Translations under genes and position numbers: made by a program | Part shown: positions 16,120 through 22,437 of the stretch, piece after piece | Layout: each line of letters opens with the position of its first letter | Numbering within the stretch: the first letter of the stretch is position 1 | The notes under the pieces: model-generated | Told to the model about the DNA's origin: nothing | The model's database searches: none | Seen by the model: only the letters and a program-made list of their open reading frames with translations | Source: Pseudomonadota bacterium | GTDB taxonomy: Bacteria > Pseudomonadota > Alphaproteobacteria > Rhizobiales > Hyphomicrobiaceae | DNA length: 22,437 nucleotides | Reading direction: 5' to 3' | Assembly: GCA_023412745.1 (NCBI GenBank) | Contig: JAEZBZ010000057.1 | Coordinates: 1-22,437 of the forward strand

Positions 16120-16143
16120 TGCCCCGGTGGCGTGGCCGGGGCA
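16120..16143. promoter_or_regulatory. GC-rich dyad in the lysA / COG4091 divergent region
   Basis: TGCCCCGG-8 nt-CCGGGGCA is a perfect 8-bp inverted repeat just upstream of the proposed lysA -35 (16114) and 72 nt before the divergent start at 16216. The position suits an operator shared by both genes, or a leader hairpin of the rightward one. Confidence 0.35.
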
Positions 16144-16215
16144 GGGCAATTTGTCGTTGCGGAGCGAACGCGGCTTGCGTTTACTGCGCGCAAAATAGCC
16201 AGCCGAGGAAACCCC

Positions 16216-17595
16216 ATGCAGTTCGAGACGCTGTTCCGCCCGGCGCGAGAGAAACCCGCTTCGGTCGCTCTCATTGGCGCTGGCGAGTTCGGCTTGTCGC
16301 TGATCGCCCAGACGCGGCGCATGCGGGGGCTCAACGTCACGGCGGTTGCGGACAAGGATCTCGGCCGCGTCGCTGCCGCGCTGGCCGCCATGGGTGTCCC
16401 GGCGAAACGTTGCGACAGCGCCAAGGCCGCGCACGATGCGATCGCCTCAGGCGCCGTTGCGCTGTGCGAGTCCGTTTCCGATTTGATGGCTTGCCCGATC
16501 GAGATGGTGGTCGAGGCGACGGGCGATGCCGAAGCCGGGACGCGCTTTGCGCTGGCCGCGATCGAGGCGGGGCATGGCGTGACCATGGTAACCAAGGAAG
16601 CCGAGTGCGTCGTCGGTCCGATCCTGGCCGCCAAGGCGCGCGCGGCGGGCGTCGCCTATACGCTGGTCGATGGTGATCAGCCAGCGTTGCTGATCGGCTT
16701 GGTGAGCTGGGCGCGAACACTCGGGCTGCCGGTCATCTGCGCCGGCAAGTCGAGCGAATATGATTACGTTTACGATCCCGACACACATGAGGTGACCTGG
16801 ACCAGCGAGCGCGTGAACGCGCCGGGCATCTCTGGCCTGTGGCGGCTCGGCGATAACCGCGCGCTGACGGTGCAGGCGCGCGCCGAGGCCGTGACGGGGC
16901 TGCCTTTGCGCACGGTGCCTGATAACTGCGAGATGGCGCTGGTCGCCAACGCCACTGGCTTGCTGCCGGATCGCCCTGATTTTCATGCGCCTCTGACGCG
17001 CTCCGGTGAGCTGCCGGAGCTTTACATTCCGACGTCCGATGGCGGCCTGTTGAGCGGTCCCGGCAAGATCGACGTATTCAACTGCTTGCGCCGGCCGGAT
17101 GAGGCAAGTTTCGCTGGCGGCGTGTTCGTGGTGGTGGGATGGGCAGATGAGCGCTCGGGCGCGCTGTTCCGCGGCAAGGGCATTCCGACTACGGCGGATG
17201 GCAAGTATGGCCTCGTCTATAACCCATCGCATCTGCTCGGTGTCGAAGCGCCGATCTCGATCATGGCGGCGGCGCGGCTGGACCATTCGATTCTGGATGA
17301 CACCTACCGTCCGCTCGTCGATCTGACCGCGCGTGCCATGCGCGACCTGCCGGCCGGTCGTCGCCTGGATATCGTCGGCATGCGCCACGCCGTGCCGGAT
17401 CTGGAGCCGGGCCTGTCACCGGCGGCGCCGGTCGCTGATGGTCAGCCGCTGCCGTACTACATGGCGGTCGGTGGTGCGCTGACGCGCGCGGTAAAAGCCG
17501 GCGAGTACATCACTGCGGATTGCGTCGAGAAGCCGACCGACTCGGCCCTGTGGCGCCTGCGCGCAGAACAGGATGCGATGTTCCTGAGGCAATAG
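16216..17595 (+). CDS. COG4091 homoserine dehydrogenase-like oxidoreductase with SAF domain
   Basis: Predicted NAD(P)-dependent oxidoreductase of 459 aa. A Rossmann fold opens the protein (SVALIGAGEFGLSLIAQ, glycines at 21-26), followed by MVVEATGDAEAG and KEAECVVGPILA, typical of the homoserine dehydrogenase NAD-binding domain. The block DGDQPALLIGLVSWARTLGL and then GKSSEYDYVYDP mark the COG4091 family. The C-terminal 60 residues form a SAF domain (PYYMAVGGALTRAVKAGEYI). Databases sometimes name this family FlgA-like because of the SAF domain; nothing links it to flagella. It lacks the standard homoserine dehydrogenase layout, so true homoserine dehydrogenase activity is not claimed. The ATG at 16216 has GAGGAA (16205-16210) 5 nt upstream; an earlier start at 16132 would fall inside the divergent regulatory region. 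It diverges from lysA. Confidence 0.85.
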   Translation: MQFETLFRPAREKPASVALIGAGEFGLSLIAQTRRMRGLNVTAVADKDLGRVAAALAAMGVPAKRCDSAKAAHDAIASGAVALCESVSDLMACPIEMVVEATGDAEAGTRFALAAIEAGHGVTMVTKEAECVVGPILAAKARAAGVAYTLVDGDQPALLIGLVSWARTLGLPVICAGKSSEYDYVYDPDTHEVTWTSERVNAPGISGLWRLGDNRALTVQARAEAVTGLPLRTVPDNCEMALVANATGLLPDRPDFHAPLTRSGELPELYIPTSDGGLLSGPGKIDVFNCLRRPDEASFAGGVFVVVGWADERSGALFRGKGIPTTADGKYGLVYNPSHLLGVEAPISIMAAARLDHSILDDTYRPLVDLTARAMRDLPAGRRLDIVGMRHAVPDLEPGLSPAAPVADGQPLPYYMAVGGALTRAVKAGEYITADCVEKPTDSALWRLRAEQDAMFLRQ

Positions 17596-17609
17596 CCGGA
17601 TTGCCGGCG

Positions 17610-17639
17610 CGCGCGCCGCCCCATCAGAGCCGGCGCGCG
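17610..17639. terminator. GC hairpin between COG4091 gene and tRNA-Thr
   Basis: CGCGCGCCG (17610-17618) pairs perfectly with CGGCGCGCG (17631-17639) over a 12-nt loop, 15 nt after the stop codon. There is also a self-complementary GGCGCGCGCGCC at 17606-17617 and a direct repeat of CCGGCGCGCG (17604-17613, 17630-17639). No T-run follows on the plus strand. It is a possible transcript end for the oxidoreductase gene. Confidence 0.4.
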
Positions 17640-17667
17640 GGTGCGCGCATCGGCGTGAAATCAAAAG

Positions 17668-17743
17668 TGGTGCCGGCAGAGGGACTTGAACCCCCGACCT
17701 ACCGCTTACAAGGCGGTTGCTCTACCAACTGAGCTATGCCGGC
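17668..17743 (-). tRNA. tRNA-Thr (anticodon TGT)
   Basis: The minus strand folds into a full cloverleaf: acceptor GCCGGCA/TGCCGGC, D-arm GCTC...GAGC with AGTTGGTA loop, anticodon stem ACCGC/GCGGT around CTTGTAA, variable AGGTC, T-stem GGGGG/CCCTC with loop TTCAAGT, discriminator A and an encoded CCA. The anticodon TGT reads ACA (threonine). T-rich CTTTTGATTT follows directly on the minus strand and may end transcription. No integrase gene and no repeated copy of its 3' end was seen, so it does not appear to be a used attachment site here. Confidence 0.97.
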
Positions 17744-17768
17744 GAAACGCGTATCTCGATTGCGCCGC

Positions 17769-17774
17769 CTTATA
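17769..17774 (-). promoter_or_regulatory. Possible -10 element for tRNA-Thr
   Basis: TATAAG on the minus strand, 26 nt before the mature tRNA 5' end, is within a run ATTCGATATAAGG. The leader would be about 20 nt. No good -35 is seen at 16-18 bp. Confidence 0.3.
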
Positions 17775-17894
17775 TCGAATGGTGCACGCTCTGGCCAGCG
17801 GTCGCGCCAGATTTGACCAAGGACCGGAAAAATCGGTGATTTCGGCAAGTCATCGTGGATTTCGTGCAACTGCAGGGTGAGATAACGGTAAGCA

Positions 17895-17960
17895 TATAAT
17901 CAGAATAGCAAGGGCTTAAGCCTTTATTCGCTGGTATATGGTGATTAATCAGAGATCACC
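17895..17960 (+). promoter_or_regulatory. Consensus -10 and stacked palindromes before the Tyr-rich protein gene
   Basis: A perfect TATAAT (17895-17900) is followed by AAGGGCTTAAGCCTTT (17910-17925, palindromic apart from one G-T) and by GGTGAT-9 nt-ATCACC (17940-17960), which itself contains the 10-bp palindrome TGATTAATCA (17942-17951). I found no good -35. The dyads sit where transcription would start and in the leader, up to 27 nt before the ATG at 17987. They could be repressor sites or leader RNA structure. The stretch is clearly AT-richer than its flanks. Confidence 0.45.
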
Positions 17961-17986
17961 CATTCGCGAAAGGCGAGGAGTTGAGA

Positions 17987-18397
17987 ATGCGGCCCATGCA
18001 CCTGTTCGTCGCGCTCGCGGCCCTGCTGACCTGCGGCATGGTCGCCGCACAGCCGGCCGGAGCCGGAGGTTACGATCGCGGGTATTCCTATTACCCGGCG
18101 TATCAGCCTGTTTATTACAAGAAAGCCTATCCGCGCCGGAAGTACCACGCCCGTCGTCCGGTCGTTGCGGCCTATATCGTCACCGACCCGTATGCCTATC
18201 GCTACGAGCCGCGCGGCTACTATCCCTATTATGACTCGGGCTACTGGCGCCCGCAGTGCAGCACGCGCAATTCGTGCGTGCCGACCGCGTTCCAGCCGCC
18301 GTATTGGAAGGCCTGGGGCTACGAAAAGCGCCACCGTTGGCACCATCGCGAGTTCCACAGCGTCTACCACGGCCGCATCAGGCCCTGGCACTGGTAA
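17987..18397 (+). CDS. Small secreted Tyr/Arg/His-rich protein, 136 aa
   Basis: Exported protein with no family I can name. A signal peptide (MRPMHLFVALAALLTCGMVAA) is predicted to be cut before QPAG; the Cys in LLTC does not fit a lipobox well. The mature chain is short of hydrophobic segments and very rich in Tyr and aromatic residues (YDRGYSYYPAYQPVYYKKAY; YEPRGYYPYYDSGYW), then Arg/His/Trp-rich to the end (RHRWHHREFHSVYHGRIRPW). Two cysteines (QCSTRNSC) may pair. Similar YYP-type small secreted proteins are common in Rhizobiales and usually hypothetical. ATG at 17987 follows GAGGAG (17975-17980) at 6 nt; a TTG at 17981 overlaps the RBS and is rejected. A strong terminator follows at 18427. 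Confidence 0.8.
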   Translation: MRPMHLFVALAALLTCGMVAAQPAGAGGYDRGYSYYPAYQPVYYKKAYPRRKYHARRPVVAAYIVTDPYAYRYEPRGYYPYYDSGYWRPQCSTRNSCVPTAFQPPYWKAWGYEKRHRWHHREFHSVYHGRIRPWHW

Positions 18398-18426
18398 GCA
18401 GCATCGCGATCCGCGTGACGCAACAG

Positions 18427-18459
18427 ATCGCCCGGCACATCTAATGTGCCGGGCGATTT
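18427..18459. terminator. Strong bidirectional terminator between convergent genes
   Basis: ATCGCCCGGCACAT-CTA-ATGTGCCGGGCGAT is a perfect 14-bp stem with a 3-nt loop (18427-18457), followed by TTGCATT. It sits 29 nt after the Tyr-rich gene and 42 nt from the end of the opposing gene, so it likely serves both. Confidence 0.85.
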
Positions 18460-18498
18460 GCATTCGGGGGAACTTGTGGAACGGCGCGAGGCCGCGAT

Positions 18499-18924
18499 TT
18501 ACGCCACTTTCAATGGGGCAGGGGTAAGGGTTGGCTCGATGTCGTCCGCCTCGATCAGCGCGATCAGCTTGCGGGCGAACTTCTGCGGGTTGAAGCCCCA
18601 GGTCGCGTTCAGACGCATGCTGGCTGACGCCTGGATCGCGTAGGCAATCGTGTCGTGACCGTGCTCCATGAACACGTCGCACAAGCGGCGTGCTGTGAAC
18701 ACCTCGATCATGGCGCGGAAACGCATCAGGGCCGCCAACTGGCGCGAAGGCTCCTTGCCGAGTCGGCTGTACAGGCTGGCTTCGACGATGGCGCGCTCGC
18801 GGCTGGAAAGGCGGCCACGCAGGAGCACCAGTCCGAAACCTTCGGTGATCAGGCTTTCCATCGCGGCGGCGAGATCTTCGGCCGGGACGACCGGTACGTC
18901 GCTGGGATCCCAGGTGATGGCCAT
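18499..18924 (-). CDS. Hypothetical protein, about 141 aa
   Basis: No family recognised. The protein is soluble and mostly helical: AEDLAAAMESLITEGFGLVL, SSRERAIVEASLYSRLG, SRQLAALMRFRAMIEVFTAR, then LCDVFMEHGHDTIAYAIQAS and FNPQKFARKLIALIEADD. No signal, membrane segment or catalytic motif is evident. I prefer the ATG at 18924 because AGGAG lies 9 nt upstream; the ATG at 18942 (six residues longer) has only a weak GACGAG. The upstream cold-shock-like gene ends 4 nt before 18942 on the same strand, so the two are probably one operon. It ends toward the strong terminator at 18427-18459. Confidence 0.75.
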   Translation of the reverse strand: MAITWDPSDVPVVPAEDLAAAMESLITEGFGLVLLRGRLSSRERAIVEASLYSRLGKEPSRQLAALMRFRAMIEVFTARRLCDVFMEHGHDTIAYAIQASASMRLNATWGFNPQKFARKLIALIEADDIEPTLTPAPLKVA

Positions 18925-18946
18925 AACGCGTGTCTCCTGCATCTCG

Positions 18947-19168
18947 TCAGTTTGGCTTGATGGCGCCGAAGGCGGTCCAGGGCGAACCGTTCAGCACGAT
19001 GATTTGCTGCGGGCGGCGGTCGGCCAGTTCGAAATCGACGCCGTCGCCGATTCGGGTGTTCTGGCTGTCCTGCAGTTCGGAGCTGACAAAACGGAATGTG
19101 CGTCCGTCCTCGGCGCGAATGATGCCGGCGCCAATCTCGCGATGAAACTTGGTGATCTGCCCGTACAT
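18947..19168 (-). CDS. Small cold-shock-domain-like protein, 73 aa
   Basis: Length and pattern match the OB-fold of cold-shock proteins: GQITKFHREIGAGIIRAEDG corresponds to the GxVKWFNxxKGFGFI region, RTFRFVSSEL to the second RNP-like strand, then IGDGVDFELADRR and a final PQQIIVL strand. The usual aromatic nucleic-acid-binding residues are mostly lost (IGAGII for KGFGFI; FRFVSSEL for VFVHxSAI), so RNA or DNA binding may be changed. ATG at 19168 has GGAG about 8 nt upstream. It leads a likely two-gene operon with the hypothetical protein that follows. The fold assignment is by eye and should be tested by profile search. Confidence 0.72.
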   Translation of the reverse strand: MYGQITKFHREIGAGIIRAEDGRTFRFVSSELQDSQNTRIGDGVDFELADRRPQQIIVLNGSPWTAFGAIKPN

Positions 19169-19292
19169 GATCGTCTCCGTCTTTTCTGGTGTCCGCTCGG
19201 CTTATGTGCCGGGTCGGATCTGAACGGGACCAGAATGACGGAGTTGGCCCGCGCGCGCTGTTCCGCGGGATACAGGGACGACGGATTGAAAA

Positions 19293-20912
19293 TCAGGTCT
19301 TGCGGAGCCGGCTCCAGCCGCCCTTCAGGTCGGCGATGATCTCGCGGGCGGCATTGTGGCCGGGCGCGCCCGTGACGCCGCCGCCGGGATGCGCTCCCGA
19401 GCCGCACAGATACAGGCCGGTCACCGGCATCCGGTAATTGGCGTGGCCCAGCACCGGGCGCATGGAGAACAGTTGATCGAGTGAAAGCTGGCCGTGGAAG
19501 ATGTCGCCGTCGATCAAGCCGAAGCGGCGTTCGAGATCCATCGGCGACAGCACCTGCCGGGCGATGACGCTGGTCCTGAAGTTCGGCGCATGCGCGGTCA
19601 CCGTATCGAACACCACGTCGGCGAAGGTGTCCTTGGCGTCATCCCAGCTTCTGCCGTCCGGCAGATGAGGGGAGACATGCTGCACGAACAAACTGGCGAC
19701 GTGCTGGCCGGGCGGCGCCAGTGCGGGCTCCAGCGTGCTCGGAATCAGCATCTCGACCACGGGATTGGCCGACCAGCCGTTCAGACGCGAATCGAGATAG
19801 GCGCGCTCCAGGTAGTTGACGGTTGGGCCAATGATGATGCCCGAGCCGTGATGCGGCGCGGCCGCCGTGCCGGGCCGGCACAGGAAATCGGGCAATTCCG
19901 ACAGCGCGACATTCATACGGAAGGTGCCGGAGCCGGTTTTCATGCCGGTGAAGCGGGCGCGCAGCGCGGGGTCGATGTCGCCGTCGGCCACCAGATCGCG
20001 GAACAGCAGTTTCGGGCCGACATTGGCGGCAATCGCGCGGGCACGGATGACCTCGCCGGTTTCCAGCAGGATGCCCGAGACGCGGCCGCCTGCGGTGGTC
20101 ACCTTAGCGACGGCCGCGCCGGTGCGGATCGCGGCGCCGCGATCGCGCGCCGAGGCGGCCATGGCCTGTGTGATCGCGCCCATGCCGCCGACAGCGTGGC
20201 CCCAGACGCCAGTCTTACCGTTCACCTCGCCGAAGCAGTGGTGCAGCAACACATACGCCGTGCCCGGCGTGTAGGGCGAGGCATAGGCGCCGACGATGCC
20301 GTCGAAGGCGAAGGCAGCCTGCACGATCTCGCTTTCAAACCATTCGGCGAGGAAATCGGCTGCGCTCTTGGTGAACAGATCGACCATCAGACGCTGGTCG
20401 TCGAGCGACAGGCCGAGCAGACGGCGGCCGATGCTCCCAGCCTTGATCAGCTCAAGGATACCGCCGCCGGCATTGGGCGGGGTCCGCAGGACCAGGTCGC
20501 GCAGGATACCGGCGGCGCGGTCGAGCGCTGCGTCGTAGGCCGGAAGGCGCTCGGCATCGCGGCGCGAGAATGTCGCGATCGCGGCTTGCCGATTGGCTAG
20601 CCCATAAGGCATCAGCAACCCGCGGCTGGAATCGATCGGCCAGAAGTTGGCGGCGGGGCGCTCCAGGATCCGCAGGCCGTGACGCGCGAGTTCGAGGTCG
20701 GCGATGACTTTCGGGTTCAGCAGGCTGACGGTGTAGGACGCGACAGAGTTGCGAAAGCCGGGGTGAAATTCCTCCGTAACGGCCGCACCGCCGACGACCG
20801 GGTTCTTTTCCAGCACTACGACTTCAAGGCCAGCCTTGGCTAGGTAGGCGGCGCAAGTCAGGCCGTTGTGGCCGCCTCCGATAATTGCAACGTCGTAGTG
20901 TGTATCGGCCAT
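19293..20912 (-). CDS. FAD-dependent oxidoreductase, phytoene dehydrogenase/PYROXD2-like
   Basis: Flavoprotein of 539 aa in the COG1233 group. An N-terminal dinucleotide-binding fold (YDVAIIGGGHNGLTCAAYLA, Gly12-Gly17) leads into VVVLEKNPVVGGAAVTEEFHPGF. The C-terminus has the FAD-closing motif LYLCGSGAHPGGGVTGAPGH. A central VWGHAVGGMGAITQAMA and later GASVA-like GAAVAKVTT stretch fit the family. Length and motifs resemble bacterial PYROXD2 homologues more than true phytoene desaturases, and no carotenoid genes are nearby, so carotenoid synthesis is not inferred. The substrate is unknown. The start is set at the ATG 20912, right before ADTHYDVAI; the longer frame from 21029 adds 39 Arg-rich residues and overlaps the divergent gene. 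RBS is weak (GGGCGAAAC). Confidence 0.9.
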   Translation of the reverse strand: MADTHYDVAIIGGGHNGLTCAAYLAKAGLEVVVLEKNPVVGGAAVTEEFHPGFRNSVASYTVSLLNPKVIADLELARHGLRILERPAANFWPIDSSRGLLMPYGLANRQAAIATFSRRDAERLPAYDAALDRAAGILRDLVLRTPPNAGGGILELIKAGSIGRRLLGLSLDDQRLMVDLFTKSAADFLAEWFESEIVQAAFAFDGIVGAYASPYTPGTAYVLLHHCFGEVNGKTGVWGHAVGGMGAITQAMAASARDRGAAIRTGAAVAKVTTAGGRVSGILLETGEVIRARAIAANVGPKLLFRDLVADGDIDPALRARFTGMKTGSGTFRMNVALSELPDFLCRPGTAAAPHHGSGIIIGPTVNYLERAYLDSRLNGWSANPVVEMLIPSTLEPALAPPGQHVASLFVQHVSPHLPDGRSWDDAKDTFADVVFDTVTAHAPNFRTSVIARQVLSPMDLERRFGLIDGDIFHGQLSLDQLFSMRPVLGHANYRMPVTGLYLCGSGAHPGGGVTGAPGHNAAREIIADLKGGWSRLRKT

Positions 20913-20942
20913 GTTTCGCCCGTCCCACGATCTGTCTCGGAT

Positions 20943-20960
20943 CGACCGGCTGCGCGGTCG
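20943..20960. promoter_or_regulatory. Dyad in a divergent intergenic region
   Basis: CGACCG-GCTGCG-CGGTCG is a perfect 6-bp inverted repeat midway between the divergent starts at 20912 and 21022. The place suits an operator acting on both the flavoprotein and the hydroxyacid dehydrogenase. No protein can be named for it. Confidence 0.3.
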
Positions 20961-21021
20961 TTGAAGCGTTCGCGGCCAGATGCTACGACGCCTAGTCAAA
21001 GAAAAATACCTGGAGGAACAA

Positions 21022-21996
21022 ATGGCCAAACGGCCCCTGCTGATGACCGGCTATATGATGCAGTTGATGGAGGATCAGCTCGATCAGCTTTTCGAGGTGC
21101 ATCGTCTGCACAAGGCCGAGAACCGTGACGAACTGATCAGCAAGGTGGGCCCGACCATTGAAGCGATCTGCACGGGCGGTCATGCCAATGTGAAGGTCGA
21201 CGACGCCATGATGGCGCGTATGCCCAAACTGCGCATGATCGGTAATTTCGGTGTCGGCTATGACAGCGTCGACGCAGCGGCCGCCGCAAAGCGCGGGATC
21301 GTCGTTTCAAATACGCCGGATGTGCTGACCGAGGAAGTCGCCGATACGACGCTGGGCTTGATGCTCATGACCGTGCGCGAGTTCCCGCAATCCGAGCGCT
21401 ATCTGCGTGCCGGCAAGTGGGCGACGAACGGTGACTATCGTCTGACCCCCGGCAGCTTGCGTGACCGTAGCGTCGGCATTCTCGGCATGGGCCGCATCGG
21501 CAAAGCTATCGCCAAACGCTGTGAGGCATTCGGTCTGCCGATTTCGTACAGCACGCGCCGGCAGCAGCCGGATCTGGCCTACGCTTATTACCCGAACGCG
21601 GTGGAACTGGCTAAAGCGGTCGATACGCTCATCGTCATCGTACCGGGCGGCGCTGAGACGAAGAACATGATCAACGCCGAGGTGCTCCAGGCGCTTGGGC
21701 CCCGTGGCGTAGTGATCAACATGGCGCGCGGCACGGTGGTGGACGAGACCGCCCTGATCAAGGCGCTCAAGGACAACACCATACTGGCCGCCGGTCTCGA
21801 CGTGTTCTGGAACGAGCCCAAGGTCAACCCGGAGCTCTTCGAGTTGGAGAATGCGGTGCTGCTGCCGCACGTCGGATCGGCGTCGATCCCGACGCGCAAC
21901 AAGATGGGCCAGCTCGTCGTCGACAATCTCAAGGCCTTCGACGAAGGCAAGCCGCCGCTGACACCGGTGCCCGAGACGCCGTTCAACGGCTGGTAA
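21022..21996 (+). CDS. D-isomer-specific 2-hydroxyacid dehydrogenase (glyoxylate/hydroxypyruvate reductase-like)
   Basis: Cytoplasmic oxidoreductase of 324 aa reducing a 2-ketoacid to a D-2-hydroxyacid. The cofactor motif is GMGRIG (155-160), ahead of STRRQQP (177-183); paired arginines at the end of strand beta-2 usually mean NADPH. Catalytic residues are all visible: Arg236 (NMARGTVVDE), Glu265 (FWNEP) and His283 (LPHVGSAS). IGNFGVGYDSVDAAAAAKRG and VSNTPDVLTEEVAD complete the family signature. The most likely substrates are glyoxylate and hydroxypyruvate, by family resemblance. ATG at 21022 follows GGAGGA (21012-21017); an upstream start at 20980 would run through this RBS. The aminotransferase downstream starts 122 nt later on the same strand. 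Together they could connect ketoacid and amino acid pools, but a shared operon is not shown. Confidence 0.93.
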   Translation: MAKRPLLMTGYMMQLMEDQLDQLFEVHRLHKAENRDELISKVGPTIEAICTGGHANVKVDDAMMARMPKLRMIGNFGVGYDSVDAAAAAKRGIVVSNTPDVLTEEVADTTLGLMLMTVREFPQSERYLRAGKWATNGDYRLTPGSLRDRSVGILGMGRIGKAIAKRCEAFGLPISYSTRRQQPDLAYAYYPNAVELAKAVDTLIVIVPGGAETKNMINAEVLQALGPRGVVINMARGTVVDETALIKALKDNTILAAGLDVFWNEPKVNPELFELENAVLLPHVGSASIPTRNKMGQLVVDNLKAFDEGKPPLTPVPETPFNGW

Positions 21997-22054
21997 TTCG
22001 CAAGTCAGGGCCTGTCGAGCGGTCCTGTAGCGGATAAACCACGGCAAAAGCCTT

Positions 22055-22095
22055 GCGGGCGACGGGCCATGCGCCTAGGTTGCGCCCGCTCTTTC
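22055..22095 (+). terminator. Possible terminator between dehydrogenase and aminotransferase
   Basis: GCGGGCG (22055-22061) pairs perfectly with CGCCCGC (22083-22089) across a 21-nt loop and is followed by TCTTTC. The loop is long and the tail short, so this is a weak case. TATATC at 22101-22106 could be a -10, but it lies only 12 nt before the ATG. Confidence 0.3.
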
Positions 22096-22118
22096 GCGCT
22101 TATATCGAGGCAAACGCC

Positions 22119-22437
22119 ATGGGATTTATCGCTGACAGCCTGAACCGGATCCAACCGTCCGCCACCATTGCGGTTTCGACGAAAGCGCGCGAACTCAAAG
22201 CGCAGGGTCGCGATATCATCGCTCTGTCAGCCGGCGAGCCGGATTTCGAGACGCCGTCCAACATCAAGGACGCGGCTGTTCGCGCCATGTCGGAAGGCAA
22301 GACGCGCTATACCGACGTCGACGGCATTCCGGAGCTGAAAGCCGCGATCGTCGCCAAGTTCAAGCGCGACAACGGCCTGGACTACAAGACCTCGCAGGTC
22401 AGCGTCGGCACCGGCGGCAAGCAGGTGCTGTACAATG
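22119..22437 (+). CDS. Aspartate-type PLP-dependent aminotransferase (5' part, cut by window edge)
   Basis: The first 106 codons of a class I aminotransferase; the rest lies beyond the window. The N-terminus FIADSLNRIQPSATIAVSTK, then IIALSAGEPDFETPSNIKDA, RYTDVDGIPELKAAI and VGTGGKQVLYN are typical of the bacterial aspartate/prephenate aminotransferase subgroup (AatA/AspC, Ib). GEPDFxTP binds the substrate carboxylate side and GGKQ begins the cofactor phosphate region. ATG at 22119 has GAGG (22107-22110) 8 nt upstream. The catalytic Lys is not in the visible part. It would move amino groups between aspartate and 2-oxoglutarate. Confidence 0.93.
   Translation, partial: MGFIADSLNRIQPSATIAVSTKARELKAQGRDIIALSAGEPDFETPSNIKDAAVRAMSEGKTRYTDVDGIPELKAAIVAKFKRDNGLDYKTSQVSVGTGGKQVLYN

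Noticed and set aside
16216..17595. Flagellar P-ring chaperone FlgA
   Set aside because: Only the SAF domain is shared; the N-terminal Rossmann domain and the absence of flagellar neighbours point to COG4091.
17668..17743. tRNA-Thr as an integration site for a mobile element
   Set aside because: No integrase, no displaced copy of the tRNA 3' end and no island-like gene content on either side.
19494..20600. 368-residue open frame on the plus strand
   Set aside because: Antisense to the FAD oxidoreductase, whose family motifs are clear; composition is shadow-like.
19293..20912. Carotenoid pathway phytoene desaturase (crtI)
   Set aside because: Family is related, but length and motifs fit the PYROXD2-like group and no other crt gene is present in the window.

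Overview
The window looks like an ordinary chromosomal stretch of a GC-rich alphaproteobacterium, most likely in the Rhizobiales/Hyphomicrobiales. Pointers are the lysA-TIGR02302 gene pair, the long alpha-2-macroglobulin next to penicillin-binding protein 1C, the COG4091 SAF-domain dehydrogenase and the style of the aminotransferase at the right edge. These are recalled family resemblances, not search results. I see no integrase, transposase, phage gene, CRISPR array or plasmid function.

Left part (1-10696, all rightward). A hypothetical protein (88-702) closes with a good intrinsic terminator. Next come a 1755-residue alpha-2-macroglobulin homologue with an intact CxEQ thioester (959-6226) and, 6 nt later, pbpC (6233-8365). 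This pair is known as a periplasmic protease-trap and peptidoglycan-repair unit. It is followed by a lipoprotein alpha/beta hydrolase that looks like a circularly permuted (catalytic type II) polyhydroxybutyrate depolymerase (8515-9612), and by an outer-membrane beta-barrel protein resembling rhizobial LpxQ-like proteins (9707-10696, probable TTG start). A perfect hairpin separates it from the convergent LysR gene.

Middle part (10748-17743). A LysR regulator (10748-11719), a TIGR02302/DUF4175 membrane protein with a Gln/Gly-rich collagen-like run (12009-14633) and lysA (14764-16038) all run leftward. Diverging from lysA is a COG4091 homoserine-dehydrogenase-like protein with a C-terminal SAF domain (16216-17595). 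A tRNA-Thr(TGT) lies on the minus strand at 17668-17743.

Right part (17744-22437). A small Tyr/Arg-rich secreted protein (17987-18397) meets two leftward small genes at an excellent 14-bp terminator hairpin. One of these encodes a 73-residue cold-shock-domain-like protein. Then come a PYROXD2/phytoene-dehydrogenase-like FAD oxidoreductase (leftward), a divergent D-2-hydroxyacid dehydrogenase with features of an NADPH glyoxylate/hydroxypyruvate reductase, and the 5' end of an aspartate-type aminotransferase cut by the window edge.

No gap between genes exceeds 300 bases. The longest ones (703-958, 11720-12008, 17744-17986) hold terminators, dyads and promoter-like elements, which are listed. 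I did not find a clearly novel multi-gene system. The most interesting items are the permuted hydrolase lipoprotein, the non-lipoprotein macroglobulin, the collagen-like run in the TIGR02302 protein, the degenerate cold-shock-fold gene pair, and several clusters of perfect dyads in gene leaders.
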